DNA of 64,000 nucleotides from Arenimonas maotaiensis (GTDB lineage: Bacteria > Pseudomonadota > Gammaproteobacteria > Xanthomonadales > Xanthomonadaceae): NCBI RefSeq assembly GCF_014638745.1, contig NZ_BMFO01000001.1, positions 434,001 through 498,000 of the forward strand, given 5' to 3'. A model generated the notes under the pieces. The model was given only the letters and a program-made list of their open reading frames with translations. It was not told where the DNA came from and searched no databases. The first letter of the stretch is position 1. Every line of letters begins with the position of its first letter. Below are positions 9,361 to 19,240 of this stretch, piece after piece. Position numbers and translations under genes: made by a program.

Positions 9361-9372
9361 GTACCTTGGTAC
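9361..9372. promoter_or_regulatory. Palindromic operator, copy 2 (receptor/permease)
   Basis: GTACCTTGGTAC, identical to the site at 2082 over the 12-bp core plus the following AG, between the divergent receptor and permease genes. The flanks otherwise differ, which argues for a conserved binding site rather than a duplicated region. It is centred near -41.5 for the receptor's candidate promoter. Confidence 0.65.
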
Positions 9373-9433
9373 AGTATGAGGGCGGGGGCGCTTTCACCGA
9401 CACTGCAGGCCGGTTTCCGCTTCGAGTCCCCGC

Positions 9434-10837
9434 ATGGATCTGTTGATCATCCTGGCCGCGCTGTTGTTCCTGATGTGGATCGCCTACCGCGGCCACAGCG
9501 TCATCCTGTTCGCGCCGGTGGCGGCGCTCGGCGCAGTGCTGGCCACCGACCCCTCGCTGGTGGCGCCGATGTTCACCGGTCTGTTCATGGACAAGATGGT
9601 CGGCTTCCTGAAGCTGTATTTCCCGGTATTCCTGCTCGGCGCCGTGTTCGGCAAGCTGATCGAGCTGTCGGGCTTCTCCAAATCCATCGTCGGCGCCGTG
9701 ATCCGCCTGTTCGGGCCGCAGCGCGCGATGCTGTCGATCGTGGCCGTGTGCGCCCTGCTGACCTACGGCGGCGTATCGCTGTTCGTGGTGGTGTTCGCGG
9801 TCTATCCGTTCGCGGCCGAACTGTTCCGGCAGGCCGACATCCCGAAGCGGCTGATTCCCGGCACCATCGCGCTCGGCGCGTTCACCTTCACCATGGACGC
9901 CCTGCCCGGCAGCCCGCAGATCCAGAACATCATCCCGACCTCGTTCTTCGGCACCGACACCTGGGCCTCGCCTTGGCTCGGCACCTTGGGCGGCGTGTTC
10001 ATCCTCGCCGTCGGCCTGGTGTATCTGGAATGGCGCCGACGCGCCGCCTTGGGCAAAGGCGAAGGCTACGGCGATCCGGACAGCCTGCACAACGAGCCGG
10101 CCGCGTTCGGCGGCGACCGTCTGGCGCATCCGCTGGTCGCGCTGCTGCCGCTGCTGCTGGTCGGTGTCGGCAACAAGCTGCTGAGCGGTTGGATTCCGCT
10201 CTGGTACGGCGACAGCCACAGCTTCGATCCGGCGGTGATCGGCAGCGCCGCGCCGGTGGTGCAGGAAATCCCGAAGGTAGCGGCCATCTGGTCGGTGCAG
10301 GGCGCGCTGCTGGTCGGCATCCTGAGCGTGCTGGCGCTGGCCTGGAAGCCGGTGATCGGCCGCTTCAGCGAAGGCGCGCGCGCCGCCGTCGGCGGCGCCA
10401 TGCTGGCGGCGATGAACACCGCCTCGGAATACGGTTTCGGCGCGGTGATCGCCGCCCTGCCCGGTTTCCTGCTGGTCGCCAACGCCTTGGGGGCCATCCC
10501 CAACCCGCTGATCAACGAAGCGATCACCGTCACCGCGCTGGCCGGCATCACCGGCTCGGCCTCCGGCGGCATGAGCATCGCCTTGGCCGCGATGTCGGAA
10601 ACCTTCATCGCCAACGCCAACGCGGCCGGCATCCCGATGGAGGTGCTGCACCGGGTGGCGGCGATGGCCTCCGGCGGCATGGACACCCTGCCGCACAACG
10701 GCGCGGTGATCACCCTGTTGGCGGTCACCGGCCTGACCCACCGGCAGGCCTATAAGGACATCTTCGCCATCACCCTGATCAAGACCTCGGCGGTGTTCGT
10801 CATCATCGGCCTGTATTACGCCTTCGGGCTGGTCTGA
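9434..10837 (+). CDS. GntP-family permease, probable 3-hydroxybutyrate uptake
   Basis: A 467-residue inner-membrane protein with about twelve hydrophobic segments, of the gluconate permease (GntP) superfamily, whose members carry small hydroxy acids in symport with protons. Motifs typical of the branch annotated as D-beta-hydroxybutyrate permeases are seen: TMDALPGSPQIQN near residue 155 and a glycine/serine-rich ASGGMSIALAAMSE in the second half. With the nearby oligomer hydrolase and dehydrogenase, the substrate is most likely 3-hydroxybutyrate; gluconate is less likely because no gluconate kinase lies nearby. The 3' end overlaps the convergent S41 protease gene by 22 bases. Confidence 0.75.
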   Translation: MDLLIILAALLFLMWIAYRGHSVILFAPVAALGAVLATDPSLVAPMFTGLFMDKMVGFLKLYFPVFLLGAVFGKLIELSGFSKSIVGAVIRLFGPQRAMLSIVAVCALLTYGGVSLFVVVFAVYPFAAELFRQADIPKRLIPGTIALGAFTFTMDALPGSPQIQNIIPTSFFGTDTWASPWLGTLGGVFILAVGLVYLEWRRRAALGKGEGYGDPDSLHNEPAAFGGDRLAHPLVALLPLLLVGVGNKLLSGWIPLWYGDSHSFDPAVIGSAAPVVQEIPKVAAIWSVQGALLVGILSVLALAWKPVIGRFSEGARAAVGGAMLAAMNTASEYGFGAVIAALPGFLLVANALGAIPNPLINEAITVTALAGITGSASGGMSIALAAMSETFIANANAAGIPMEVLHRVAAMASGGMDTLPHNGAVITLLAVTGLTHRQAYKDIFAITLIKTSAVFVIIGLYYAFGLV

Positions 10838-11715
10838 ACCGCGCCGGCTGCATCGCGCCGGCGCAAGGCCTCCAGCGCCTCGAGAATCAGCGAATCGGCG
10901 CCGAGCAGCGCCGGCACCTCGGCCGCGGATTCCGGCGGCCGCTGTCTGTGCAGACGCCTGGTCGACACCCGGATGTCCGGATGCAGACCGCGGCGGCCGA
11001 TGCTGGTGCCGTCGTCGAAATAGTAGCGGGCGATGGTCAGCATGACGTCCTGCGCCTCGTCGAGATGGACCTGGCTTTGCACCGAGGACTTGCCGTAGGT
11101 ATCGCGGCCGACCAACAGCGCGTCGCGCCGGTGCGCGAGGATGCCGGCCAGCAATTCGGCGGCCGAGGCCGTCATGCGGTCGACCAGTACGGTCACGCCG
11201 GCTTTCGGCAGCAAACCGGCCGGCTTGGCCAAAAACAGCATGTTGGCGATATCGGCGCGGCCGCGGGTGCCGGCCAGCACGCCGTCGTCGATGAACTCGT
11301 CGGCGACTTCGATCGCGCCGCTGATGGTTCCGCCGCGGTTGTCGCGCAGATCCATCACCAGATGGCGCACCGGCGCGCTCCGGACATGCGGCTCCAGCGC
11401 GGCGTGCACGGCACGCGCGGTGCCGGCATGGAACGACGGGATGCGCAGGTACAGCGCGCCGCCCGGCAACGGCACGGCGAACACCGGCTTATGGCCAAGG
11501 CGTTCGATTTCGGCCTGGTCGCGGGCGTCGACGAAATGGCTGTGGCCGTCCAAGCCGTCGATATGGTCGCTGCCGGACAGCGACTCCAGCCGTGCACGGT
11601 CCAGATCGTCGATGTACAGCTCATGGACCACGGATTTCAGGGACGGCTGTCCGGCAGGCGGCGGCGCATCCGCCAACGGCAACAACAGACCCAACAGGAA
11701 CGATTGATTCGGCAT
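10816..11715 (-). CDS. S41-family (C-terminal processing) serine protease
   Basis: A 299-residue protein with an S41 peptidase core. The catalytic dyad is probably Ser184 in MTASAAE and Lys209 in YGKSSVQ, 25 residues apart as in Tsp/CtpA. The carboxylate-binding strand VMDLRDNRGG is also visible. It lacks a clear PDZ domain and is short for the family. The N-terminus MPNQSFLLGLLLPLADA is hydrophobic but has no basic residue, so export is uncertain. The start at 11715 is chosen because the frame upstream continues into the divergent lipoprotein gene. Its substrate is unknown. Confidence 0.75.
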   Translation of the reverse strand: MPNQSFLLGLLLPLADAPPPAGQPSLKSVVHELYIDDLDRARLESLSGSDHIDGLDGHSHFVDARDQAEIERLGHKPVFAVPLPGGALYLRIPSFHAGTARAVHAALEPHVRSAPVRHLVMDLRDNRGGTISGAIEVADEFIDDGVLAGTRGRADIANMLFLAKPAGLLPKAGVTVLVDRMTASAAELLAGILAHRRDALLVGRDTYGKSSVQSQVHLDEAQDVMLTIARYYFDDGTSIGRRGLHPDIRVSTRRLHRQRPPESAAEVPALLGADSLILEALEALRRRDAAGAVQTSPKA

Positions 11716-11808
11716 TCGGCATTCTCGCGGGAAAGCGGCCGCCGACGCAAGCCGAACATGACGGCCCGGTGGTATTCTTTCAGGGTAACCGCAACCACGG
11801 ATGACCCG

Positions 11809-12270
11809 ATGCGATACCGCCGTTTCCTGACCGTTTCCCTGCTCGGCCTGTTGGCCGCCTGCGCCAGCACCCCTGCCGTGCGCCACTATCCGCCGCAGGC
11901 CAGCCTGCAACAGCTGCAGCGCCTGCCGGACGGCAGTTGGCAAGCCCAGGTCCGCCTGCAGAACTTCAGCACCGGACCGGTGGCGTTCCGCGATCTGGCG
12001 CTGAAAGTGCGCATCCTGGACGGCGAGTGGAGCCAACTCACGACCGCCGAGCTGCCGAAGATCGGCGCCAACGCCGCCGAGGTGGTGGATGTGCCGGCCG
12101 CGTTCACGGCGGCCACACGCGCCGAGCTCGACAATCGCTTGGATAAGTCTCAGCCCTTACGCTATCGGCTGGAAGGCAGCGTGCGCAGCGTCGACCCGAA
12201 CCGCCGTTACGAGCTGCAGTACGACGGCCGCCTGAACCCCGCACCGGGCCTTGACGGCGTTTACCGCTGA
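11809..12270 (+). CDS. Small lipoprotein, possibly of the LEA-2/WHy fold
   Basis: A 153-residue protein starting MRYRRFLTVSLLGLLAAC: a lipoprotein signal peptide with lipobox LLAAC and Cys18 as the lipidation site, so it is membrane-anchored. The remaining ~130 residues look like a single beta-sandwich (SWQAQVRLQNFSTGPVAF and a matching second half), which loosely resembles the LEA-2/WHy domain of stress proteins; this is only a pattern impression. It is divergent from the S41 protease and 31 bases ahead of an acyl-CoA dehydrogenase, with which it may be cotranscribed. Confidence 0.65.
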   Translation: MRYRRFLTVSLLGLLAACASTPAVRHYPPQASLQQLQRLPDGSWQAQVRLQNFSTGPVAFRDLALKVRILDGEWSQLTTAELPKIGANAAEVVDVPAAFTAATRAELDNRLDKSQPLRYRLEGSVRSVDPNRRYELQYDGRLNPAPGLDGVYR

Positions 12271-12301
12271 AGCCCGCCAACCCGCCACCGAAGACACCGC
12301 G

Positions 12302-14071
12302 ATGAACACCTACAAAGCCCCGCTGAAAGACATGAAATTCGTGCTGTTCGACCTGCTCAAGGCCGAACGGACCTACCGTGAGCTCGACCTCGCCGCCGCC
12401 GACCGCGAACTGTCGGACGCCGTGCTGGAGGAAGCCGCCAAGTTCGCCGAAACCGTGCTGGCGCCGATCAACGCCGACGGCGACCGCGAAGGCTGCCGTT
12501 TCGACCGCGACACCGGCGCGGTCGCCACGCCGCCGGGCTTCCGCGAGGCCTACGCGCAGTTCGTCGAGGGCGGCTGGAGCGGCCTGACCGCGCCCGAGGC
12601 ATTCGGCGGCCAAGGCCTGCCGGAAAGCCTGGCCTGCGTGTTCAAGGAAATGATCGATGCCGCCAACCTGAGCTGGGGCAATTACCCGCTGCTGTCGCAC
12701 GGCGCCACCGAGGCGCTGAAGCACCACGGCGAGGACTGGCAACGCGAGGCGTTCCTGAAACCGATCGTGGCCGGCCGTTGGACCGGCACCATGTGCCTGA
12801 CCGAACCGCATTGCGGCTCGGACCTCGGCCTGTTGAAGACCCGCGCCGTGCCCGAGGCCGACGGCAGCTACGCCGTCACTGGCACCAAGATCTTCATCAC
12901 CGGCGGCGAGCACGACCTGACCGACAACATCGTGCATCTGGTGCTGGCGCGCCTGCCGGATGCGCCGGCCGGCGTGAAGGGCATCTCGCTGTTCATCGTG
13001 CCGAAGCTGAAAACCGCGCGCGACGGCAGCACCGGTGGTCCGAATGCGGTGCGCTGCGGCTCCATCGAGCACAAGATGGGGATCCACGGCTCCGCCACCT
13101 GCGTGATGAATTTCGACGGTGCGCAAGGCTACCTGATCGGCCAGCCGAACCGCGGCTTGAACGCGATGTTCACCATGATGAACTCCGCGCGCGTGGCGGT
13201 CGGCCTGCAGGGCCTGGGCCTGATGGACCGGGCGACCCAGAACGCGCTGGCGTACGCCCGCGAGCGCCTACAGATGCGCGCCGCCGCCGGCGCCAAGTTC
13301 CCCGACAAGCCGGCCGACCCGATCATCGTGCATCCGGACGTGCGGCGCATGCTGCTGACCTGCAAGGCGCTGACCGAAGGCGCCCGCTGCCTGGCCTACC
13401 AGGCCACCGTGGAAATCGACAAGGCCGAACGCGCGGCCAGCCCGGAAGCGCGCGCCGAGGCCGAGCTGTTCCTCGGCTTCCTGACCCCGATCGTCAAGGG
13501 CGCGCTGACCGAATGGGCCAACGAATGCGCCTACCACGCGCTGCAATGCTTCGGCGGCCACGGCTACGTGCGCGAATGGGGCATGGAGCAACTGGCGCGC
13601 GACGCCCGCATCACCACCATCTACGAAGGCACCACCGGCATCCAGGCGCTCGATCTGCTCGGCCGCAAGACCCTGCACACGCAAGGCGCCGGCCTGAAGC
13701 GCTTCCTCGGCTTGATCGAGGCTTTGGTCGCGGCCGAACCGGACGGCGAGTTCAGCGCCCGGCTGAAGGACACCGCCGCGCTGTGGGCCGCGGTCACCCG
13801 TGAAATCGGCGGCGCGGCGGCGGCCGATCCGGATGCGGTCGGCGCCGCGTCGGTCGACTACCTGTTCCTGTCGGCCTACGCCTGCCTCGCCTACTGGTGG
13901 GCGGAGTCGGCGCGAGTGGCACAGGCCTCGGGCGATGCCGCCCTGGCCAAAGCCAAGCTGGAAACCGCGCGCTTCTACTTCGACCGCATCCTGCCGCGCG
14001 CGGCGCAGCATGCCGCGGCGATCCGCGGCGGTAGCGCCAGCCTGATGGCCTTGGACGCCGAACTGTTCTGA
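12302..14071 (+). CDS. Long acyl-CoA dehydrogenase (DmdC-like class)
   Basis: A 589-residue flavoprotein that introduces a trans-2 double bond into an acyl-CoA, passing electrons to ETF. The length (ordinary members are ~380-400) and a C-terminal extra domain match the class typified by 3-methylmercaptopropionyl-CoA dehydrogenase and many fatty acyl-CoA dehydrogenases of Proteobacteria. Motifs: CLTEPHCGSDLG for FAD/substrate binding, ITGGEHD, and the catalytic base probably Glu442 in TTIYEGTTGIQ. It may feed beta-oxidation and so acetyl-CoA supply, but the acyl substrate cannot be read from sequence. A terminator follows. Confidence 0.85.
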   Translation: MNTYKAPLKDMKFVLFDLLKAERTYRELDLAAADRELSDAVLEEAAKFAETVLAPINADGDREGCRFDRDTGAVATPPGFREAYAQFVEGGWSGLTAPEAFGGQGLPESLACVFKEMIDAANLSWGNYPLLSHGATEALKHHGEDWQREAFLKPIVAGRWTGTMCLTEPHCGSDLGLLKTRAVPEADGSYAVTGTKIFITGGEHDLTDNIVHLVLARLPDAPAGVKGISLFIVPKLKTARDGSTGGPNAVRCGSIEHKMGIHGSATCVMNFDGAQGYLIGQPNRGLNAMFTMMNSARVAVGLQGLGLMDRATQNALAYARERLQMRAAAGAKFPDKPADPIIVHPDVRRMLLTCKALTEGARCLAYQATVEIDKAERAASPEARAEAELFLGFLTPIVKGALTEWANECAYHALQCFGGHGYVREWGMEQLARDARITTIYEGTTGIQALDLLGRKTLHTQGAGLKRFLGLIEALVAAEPDGEFSARLKDTAALWAAVTREIGGAAAADPDAVGAASVDYLFLSAYACLAYWWAESARVAQASGDAALAKAKLETARFYFDRILPRAAQHAAAIRGGSASLMALDAELF

Positions 14072-14092
14072 ATCCGGGTTTCCGGGCGAAAA

Positions 14093-14117
14093 AAAAGAGC
14101 CGCGATGCGGCTCTTTT
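14093..14117. terminator. Bidirectional terminator between acyl-CoA dehydrogenase and tRNA-Pro
   Basis: AAAAGAGCCGC and GCGGCTCTTTT form an 11-bp stem with a very short loop. It has A/T tails on both sides, so it can end the plus-strand dehydrogenase and the minus-strand tRNA-Pro transcript. Confidence 0.75.
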
Positions 14118-14122
14118 CCGTT

Positions 14123-14203
<81 letters not shown>

Positions 14204-14210
14204 AGAAAAT

Positions 14211-14216
14211 ATTATA
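14211..14216 (-). promoter_or_regulatory. -10 box of the tRNA-Pro promoter
   Basis: A perfect TATAAT on the minus strand, 12 bases from the tRNA 5' end. No good -35 was found at normal spacing. Confidence 0.55.
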
Positions 14217-14233
14217 CCGCACCTGCCTCCGGC

Positions 14234-14587
14234 TCAGCCGAGAATGCGCAGGATTTCCTCCAGTTCGCGGCGCATGCCTTGCAGCAGCTGTGGATCGGCG
14301 CTCGGCGCCTCCGGCCGGCGGCCGCCCTCCAGACGCAGGCGCGCGCCGCCGATGGTGTAACCCTGGTGGTACAGCAGGTCGCGGATCTCGCGCACCTTCA
14401 GCACGTCGTGGTGCTGGTAATAACGGCGGTTGCCGCGGCGCTTGACCGGATTCAGGCTCTCGAACTCGGTTTCCCAGTAACGCAGCACGTGCTGCTTCAC
14501 GTCGCACAGCTCGCTGACTTCGCCGATGGTGAAGTAGCGCTTGGCGGGGATTTCAGGGAGCTCCTTGTTACTGCCCGGATCCAGCAT
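14234..14587 (-). CDS. MerR-family transcriptional regulator next to ihfA
   Basis: A 117-residue MerR-type protein: DNA-binding helix-turn-helix at residues ~17-60 ([22 protein letters not shown], wing RRGNRRYY) and a dimerisation helix at the end. No metal-binding cysteine pair is present in the C-terminal half, so it is not a classic metal sensor. Its start overlaps the ihfA stop by 20 bases, indicating cotranscription. This gene follows ihfA in many gammaproteobacteria; its target is not known to me. Confidence 0.85.
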   Translation of the reverse strand: MLDPGSNKELPEIPAKRYFTIGEVSELCDVKQHVLRYWETEFESLNPVKRRGNRRYYQHHDVLKVREIRDLLYHQGYTIGGARLRLEGGRRPEAPSADPQLLQGMRRELEEILRILG

Positions 14588-14867
14588 AGTTCTCCACGCG
14601 CTCTTTCAGTTTCTGGCCAGGACGGAAGGTTACCACGGTGCGCGCGGTGATGGGGATCTCCTCGCCGGTCTTGGGATTGCGGCCCGGGCGCTGGTTCTTG
14701 CGGCGCAGGTCGAAGTTGCCGAAACCCGACAGCTTGACCTGACGGCCCGATTCGAGCGCGCCGCGCAAGGTGTCGAAGAACAGATCGACGAACTCTTTCG
14801 CCTCGCGTTTGTTCAATCCCACTTCCTCGAACAAACGGTCGGCCATTTCTGCTTTGGTCAATGCCAT
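14568..14867 (-). CDS. ihfA: Integration host factor subunit alpha
   Basis: A 99-residue HU/IHF-family DNA-bending protein, the alpha half of IHF. The sequence [20 protein letters not shown], the signature [22 protein letters not shown] and a C-terminal helix are all typical; the proline that intercalates at the DNA kink lies in RPGRNPKT. The track start further upstream would add 18 residues with no counterpart in the family, so 14867 is used. It lies 29 bases after pheT, the same order as in E. coli (pheST-ihfA). Confidence 0.95.
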   Translation of the reverse strand: MALTKAEMADRLFEEVGLNKREAKEFVDLFFDTLRGALESGRQVKLSGFGNFDLRRKNQRPGRNPKTGEEIPITARTVVTFRPGQKLKERVENYAGSGQ

Positions 14868-14896
14868 GAGTAGGTTTCCGATTCCGGTATGAAAGG

Positions 14897-17269
14897 TCAG
14901 GTGCGCAATACGGCTTGGCACTCGTCGCCCAGGGCGGTCAACACGCCGGCGATCGACTGTTCGACCTCCGATTCGTTTAGAGTGCGCGAAATATCATGCA
15001 AAATCAAGCCAATAGCGAGGCTTTTGGTGTTTTCCGGCAAGCCGGCGCCGCGGTAGACGTCGAACAGCACCACGGACTGCAGGGATTCGCCCAGACGGCG
15101 GCGGACGCAGACCTCGATGCGCGACCAATCGACCGCTTCCGGCACCAACAGGGCCAGGTCGCGGCGCACGCTCGGGAAACGCGACACCGGCGCCGCCTGC
15201 GGCAGGGCGCGCGTCGGCAGGGCCGACAGGTCGATTTCGAAGCCGTACACGTCGCCCGGCAGATCCAACGTTTTGTTCAAGGCCGGATGCAGGGCGCCGA
15301 TCAGACCGACCGCTTGCCCGGCGATGCGGACTTCGGCGCTGCGGCCCGGATGCAGGTGCGGCACCGCGGCCGGCACATACTCGGCGCGGAAGCCGATGCG
15401 CGCCAGGGCCGCGTCCAGCACCGCTTTGGCGTCATAGAAATCGACCGGCGCCGACTTGCCGCTCCACTGCTCCGGCAGCGCCGGTCCGCTGAACACGGCA
15501 GCCAGGGTATTGCGTTCCGAGGGCGCGGCGTTGTCGCGGCGATGGAACACGCGGCCGATTTCGAACAGGCGCAGGCGCGTCTGCTGGCGCGCGCTGTTGG
15601 CGGTCAGCGCAGAGACCAGACCCGGCAACAGCGAGGTGCGCATCACCGCCAGTTCGGCGCTGAGCGGATTGGCCAGCGCCAAGGCATCGGCCTGCAGCTG
15701 CCAGGTATCCAGCAGCGCCGCGTCCACGAACGCGTAGTTGATGGTGTCCTGCACGTCCATCGCGATCAGCTGCGCGCGCAGCACAGCCTCGTCGATGGCC
15801 AGTTCGGAACGCGCCGCCAGCGGCACTTCGCCGCTCGGGGTGCGCACCGGGATGTGTTCGTAACCGACGATGCGGGCGACTTCCTCGATCAGGTCCTCTT
15901 CGATCGCGATGTCGAAGCGGCTGCTGGGCGCGGTCACCGACCAGCCGTCGGCCTGCGCTTCGACGCGCATGCCGAGCGCACGGAAGATGCGTTCGACGCG
16001 TTCGTCCGGCACCTGCATGCCAAGCACGCGCGCCAGGCGCGTGCGGCGCAGCATCACCGGCGCCGGTGGCGGGATGTGCGCCGACGCGTCGGCGCAGACC
16101 ACCGGACCGGCCTTGCCGCCGAGGATCTGCAGCACCAGCGCGCTGGCGCGCTCCAGCGCCAGACGCGGCAGGGCCGGATCGACGCCGCGTTCGAAACGGT
16201 GCGAGGCGTCGGTATGCAGACCGAGCTTGCGGGCGCGGCCGATGATCGAAGCCGGCGCGAAGTGCGCGCTTTCCAGGAACACGGCGGTGGTGCCCTCGCC
16301 CACGCTGCTGTCCAGTCCGCCCATCACGCCGGCGACCGCGACCGCGCAGCCGGCGTCGGTGATGACGGTGAATTCCGGCGTCAGCGCCGCTTCGCGGCCG
16401 TCGAGCAGGGTGCAGGTTTCGCCGTCGCGCGCGCGGCGCACGCCGACCGGACCGGCCAGCTTGCCGGCGTCGAAGGCGTGCATCGGCTGGCCGAGTTCCA
16501 GCATCACGTACTGGGTGATGTCGACCAGCGGCGACACCGGGCGGATGCCGGAGCGCTTCAGCGCCTCGCTCATCCACAGCGGCGTGACCGCGCGCGGATC
16601 CAGGCCTTCGATGACGCGGCCGCAATAGCGCGGGCAGTCGGCGACGGCCTCGATGTCGAGCGCGCGTACGGCGTCGGACGACACCGGCACTTCCGGGATC
16701 TCCAGCGGCAGCACCTGGGTGTCGAGCGCGGCAGCCAGATCGAAGGCGATGCCGCGGATCGAGAAGCAGTCGGCTCGGTTCGGGGTGAGTTTGAGCTCGA
16801 AACGGACGTCCGGCAGACCGAGATAGTCGGCCAAGGCGGTGCCGACCGGCGCATCGGCCGGCAGTTCCAACAGGCCGGAGGCGTCGGCATCGATGCCGAG
16901 TTCCTTGGCCGAGCACAGCATGCCGGCGGAGTCGACGCCGCGCAGCTTGGCGGCCTTGATCGCCAGCCCGCCCGGTAGCTCGCTGCCGACCTGCGCCAGC
17001 GGCGCCTTCAGGCCGGCGCGGGCGTTCGGCGCGCCGCACACGATCTGCACGCGGCTGCCGCCGACGTCGACCTGGCACACGTTCAGGCGGTCGGCTTCGG
17101 GATGTTTTTCCAGCGCGACGATTTCGGCCACGACCACGCCGGGCAAGGCGCCGCCGACCGGAGCGGCGTCCTCGACCTCGAGGCCGATGGCGGTCAGCGC
17201 CTCGGCGATGCGGGCGTCGTCGGCGTCAGTGCGCACGTGTTGTCGTAACCAGCTGACGGGGAATTTCAT
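14897..17269 (-). CDS. pheT: Phenylalanyl-tRNA synthetase beta subunit
   Basis: A 790-residue protein, normal length for PheT, the editing and tRNA-binding half of the alpha2-beta2 PheRS. Seen in order: the N-terminal region [12 protein letters not shown], an OB-fold tRNA-binding domain (about 40-150), B3/B4 editing domain (with [12 protein letters not shown] near 200 and GRVIEGLD), B5 domain, a catalytic-like core, and the C-terminal anticodon-binding FDX-ACB domain ([12 protein letters not shown] to the end). It starts 28 bases after pheS, so both are translated from one message. Confidence 0.96.
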   Translation of the reverse strand: MKFPVSWLRQHVRTDADDARIAEALTAIGLEVEDAAPVGGALPGVVVAEIVALEKHPEADRLNVCQVDVGGSRVQIVCGAPNARAGLKAPLAQVGSELPGGLAIKAAKLRGVDSAGMLCSAKELGIDADASGLLELPADAPVGTALADYLGLPDVRFELKLTPNRADCFSIRGIAFDLAAALDTQVLPLEIPEVPVSSDAVRALDIEAVADCPRYCGRVIEGLDPRAVTPLWMSEALKRSGIRPVSPLVDITQYVMLELGQPMHAFDAGKLAGPVGVRRARDGETCTLLDGREAALTPEFTVITDAGCAVAVAGVMGGLDSSVGEGTTAVFLESAHFAPASIIGRARKLGLHTDASHRFERGVDPALPRLALERASALVLQILGGKAGPVVCADASAHIPPPAPVMLRRTRLARVLGMQVPDERVERIFRALGMRVEAQADGWSVTAPSSRFDIAIEEDLIEEVARIVGYEHIPVRTPSGEVPLAARSELAIDEAVLRAQLIAMDVQDTINYAFVDAALLDTWQLQADALALANPLSAELAVMRTSLLPGLVSALTANSARQQTRLRLFEIGRVFHRRDNAAPSERNTLAAVFSGPALPEQWSGKSAPVDFYDAKAVLDAALARIGFRAEYVPAAVPHLHPGRSAEVRIAGQAVGLIGALHPALNKTLDLPGDVYGFEIDLSALPTRALPQAAPVSRFPSVRRDLALLVPEAVDWSRIEVCVRRRLGESLQSVVLFDVYRGAGLPENTKSLAIGLILHDISRTLNESEVEQSIAGVLTALGDECQAVLRT

Positions 17270-17297
17270 GGTTCTGGGGTTCCGTTTACGCGGCCGA

Positions 17298-18389
<1,092 letters not shown>

Positions 18390-18749
18390 TCAGGCCGCGA
18401 GGGCGCTCTTGGCCTGTTCGGCGATCTTGGCGAAGGCGTTGGCATCGTGGATGGCGATGTCGGCCAGGGCCTTGCGGTCCAGCTTGATGCCGGCCTTCAG
18501 CAGGCCGTTCATGAAGCGGCTGTAGCTCAGGCCGTTGATGCGGGCCGCCGCGTTGATGCGGGCGATCCACAGGGTACGGAACTGGCGCTTGCGCTGCTTG
18601 CGGCCGATGTAGGCGTATTGGGCGGCTTTGGTGACGGCCTGCTTGGCGACGCGGAAGACTTTGCGGCGGGCGCCGTAATAGCCTTTGGCGAGTTTCAGGA
18701 CTTTCTTGTGACGTGCTCGGGCGGTGACGCCGCGTTTGATTCGTGCCAT
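18390..18749 (-). CDS. rplT: Ribosomal protein bL20
   Basis: A 119-residue 50S protein needed early in assembly of the large subunit. It starts [18 protein letters not shown] and shows the conserved [14 protein letters not shown] and [14 protein letters not shown] segments that bind 23S rRNA. In E. coli L20 also represses translation of its own operon; whether this happens here is not visible. It lies 13 bases after rpmI. Confidence 0.97.
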   Translation of the reverse strand: MARIKRGVTARARHKKVLKLAKGYYGARRKVFRVAKQAVTKAAQYAYIGRKQRKRQFRTLWIARINAAARINGLSYSRFMNGLLKAGIKLDRKALADIAIHDANAFAKIAEQAKSALAA

Positions 18750-18762
18750 GGTTCAGTCCTCC

Positions 18763-18966
18763 TCAGAGATAGGGCAGCATGCGGTCCAGACGGCCGGAAT
18801 CCTCGGCGCGGACATGGTTGCCCTGGCGGAGGTTACGTTTGCGCTTGGTCGCTTTCTTGGTGAGGATGTGGCTACGGTTGGCGTGGCCGCACTTGTATTT
18901 GCCGGAGGCCGTCTTGCGGAAGCGCTTGGCGGCGGCCCGGTTGGTCTTGATTTTATTCTTGGCCAT
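18763..18966 (-). CDS. rpmI: Ribosomal protein bL35
   Basis: A 67-residue basic protein starting [16 protein letters not shown] and ending [10 protein letters not shown], the usual L35 pattern. AAGGAAA precedes the start at 18966; the upstream in-frame ATG at 18990 would add eight residues not found in the family. It has its own strong promoter and a leader of about 150 bases. Confidence 0.96.
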   Translation of the reverse strand: MAKNKIKTNRAAAKRFRKTASGKYKCGHANRSHILTKKATKRKRNLRQGNHVRAEDSGRLDRMLPYL

Positions 18967-19118
18967 TGGGGTTTCCTTTTGGTTGATCAACTGGCTAGGC
19001 GGCGGCTTGCGCCGCGCTTTCCGTCCATGCCTATGCCGCGAGTGGCCCTTGCGGGGCCGGGTGTCCGATTGCGCCGCCCGAAGGCTGTCGGCCGCGCGGC
19101 CGCTTGGCGAACCAAGAG
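18967..19118 (-). other. 5' leader of rpmI-rplT with terminal UUCG hairpin
   Basis: The predicted transcript starts near 19118. Almost at once it forms CTTGG-TTCG-CCAAG (19116-19103), a stem closed by an extra-stable UUCG tetraloop, followed by the self-complementary CGGCCGCGCGGCCG (19102-19089). The remaining leader has no open frame of note. Such a structured leader could protect the 5' end or take part in L20 autoregulation; no known L20 leader motif was recognised. Confidence 0.45.
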
Positions 19119-19124
19119 CCCGCC

Positions 19125-19153
19125 ATTATGCCCGCTTTTCGGGCGCACGGCAA
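19125..19153 (-). promoter_or_regulatory. Sigma-70 promoter of rpmI-rplT
   Basis: On the minus strand TTGCCG (19153-19148) and CATAAT (19130-19125) are 17 bases apart. Together with the hairpin after infC this makes rpmI-rplT, and probably pheST, able to be transcribed separately from thrS-infC. Confidence 0.65.
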
Positions 19154-19176
19154 GCCGGATTCTGGGAAAACTGAAT

Positions 19177-19204
19177 GAAAACCGGCCGTTAGCGGCCGGT
19201 TTTC
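19177..19204 (-). terminator. Terminator after infC
   Basis: GAAAACCGGCCG and CGGCCGGTTTTC form a perfect 12-bp stem with a four-base loop, 36 bases past the infC stop codon; the U-run is part of the stem. Confidence 0.65.
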
Positions 19205-19240
19205 GGGAAAAAGCGCGGGTTTCGGCCTTCCGGCCGGGCC

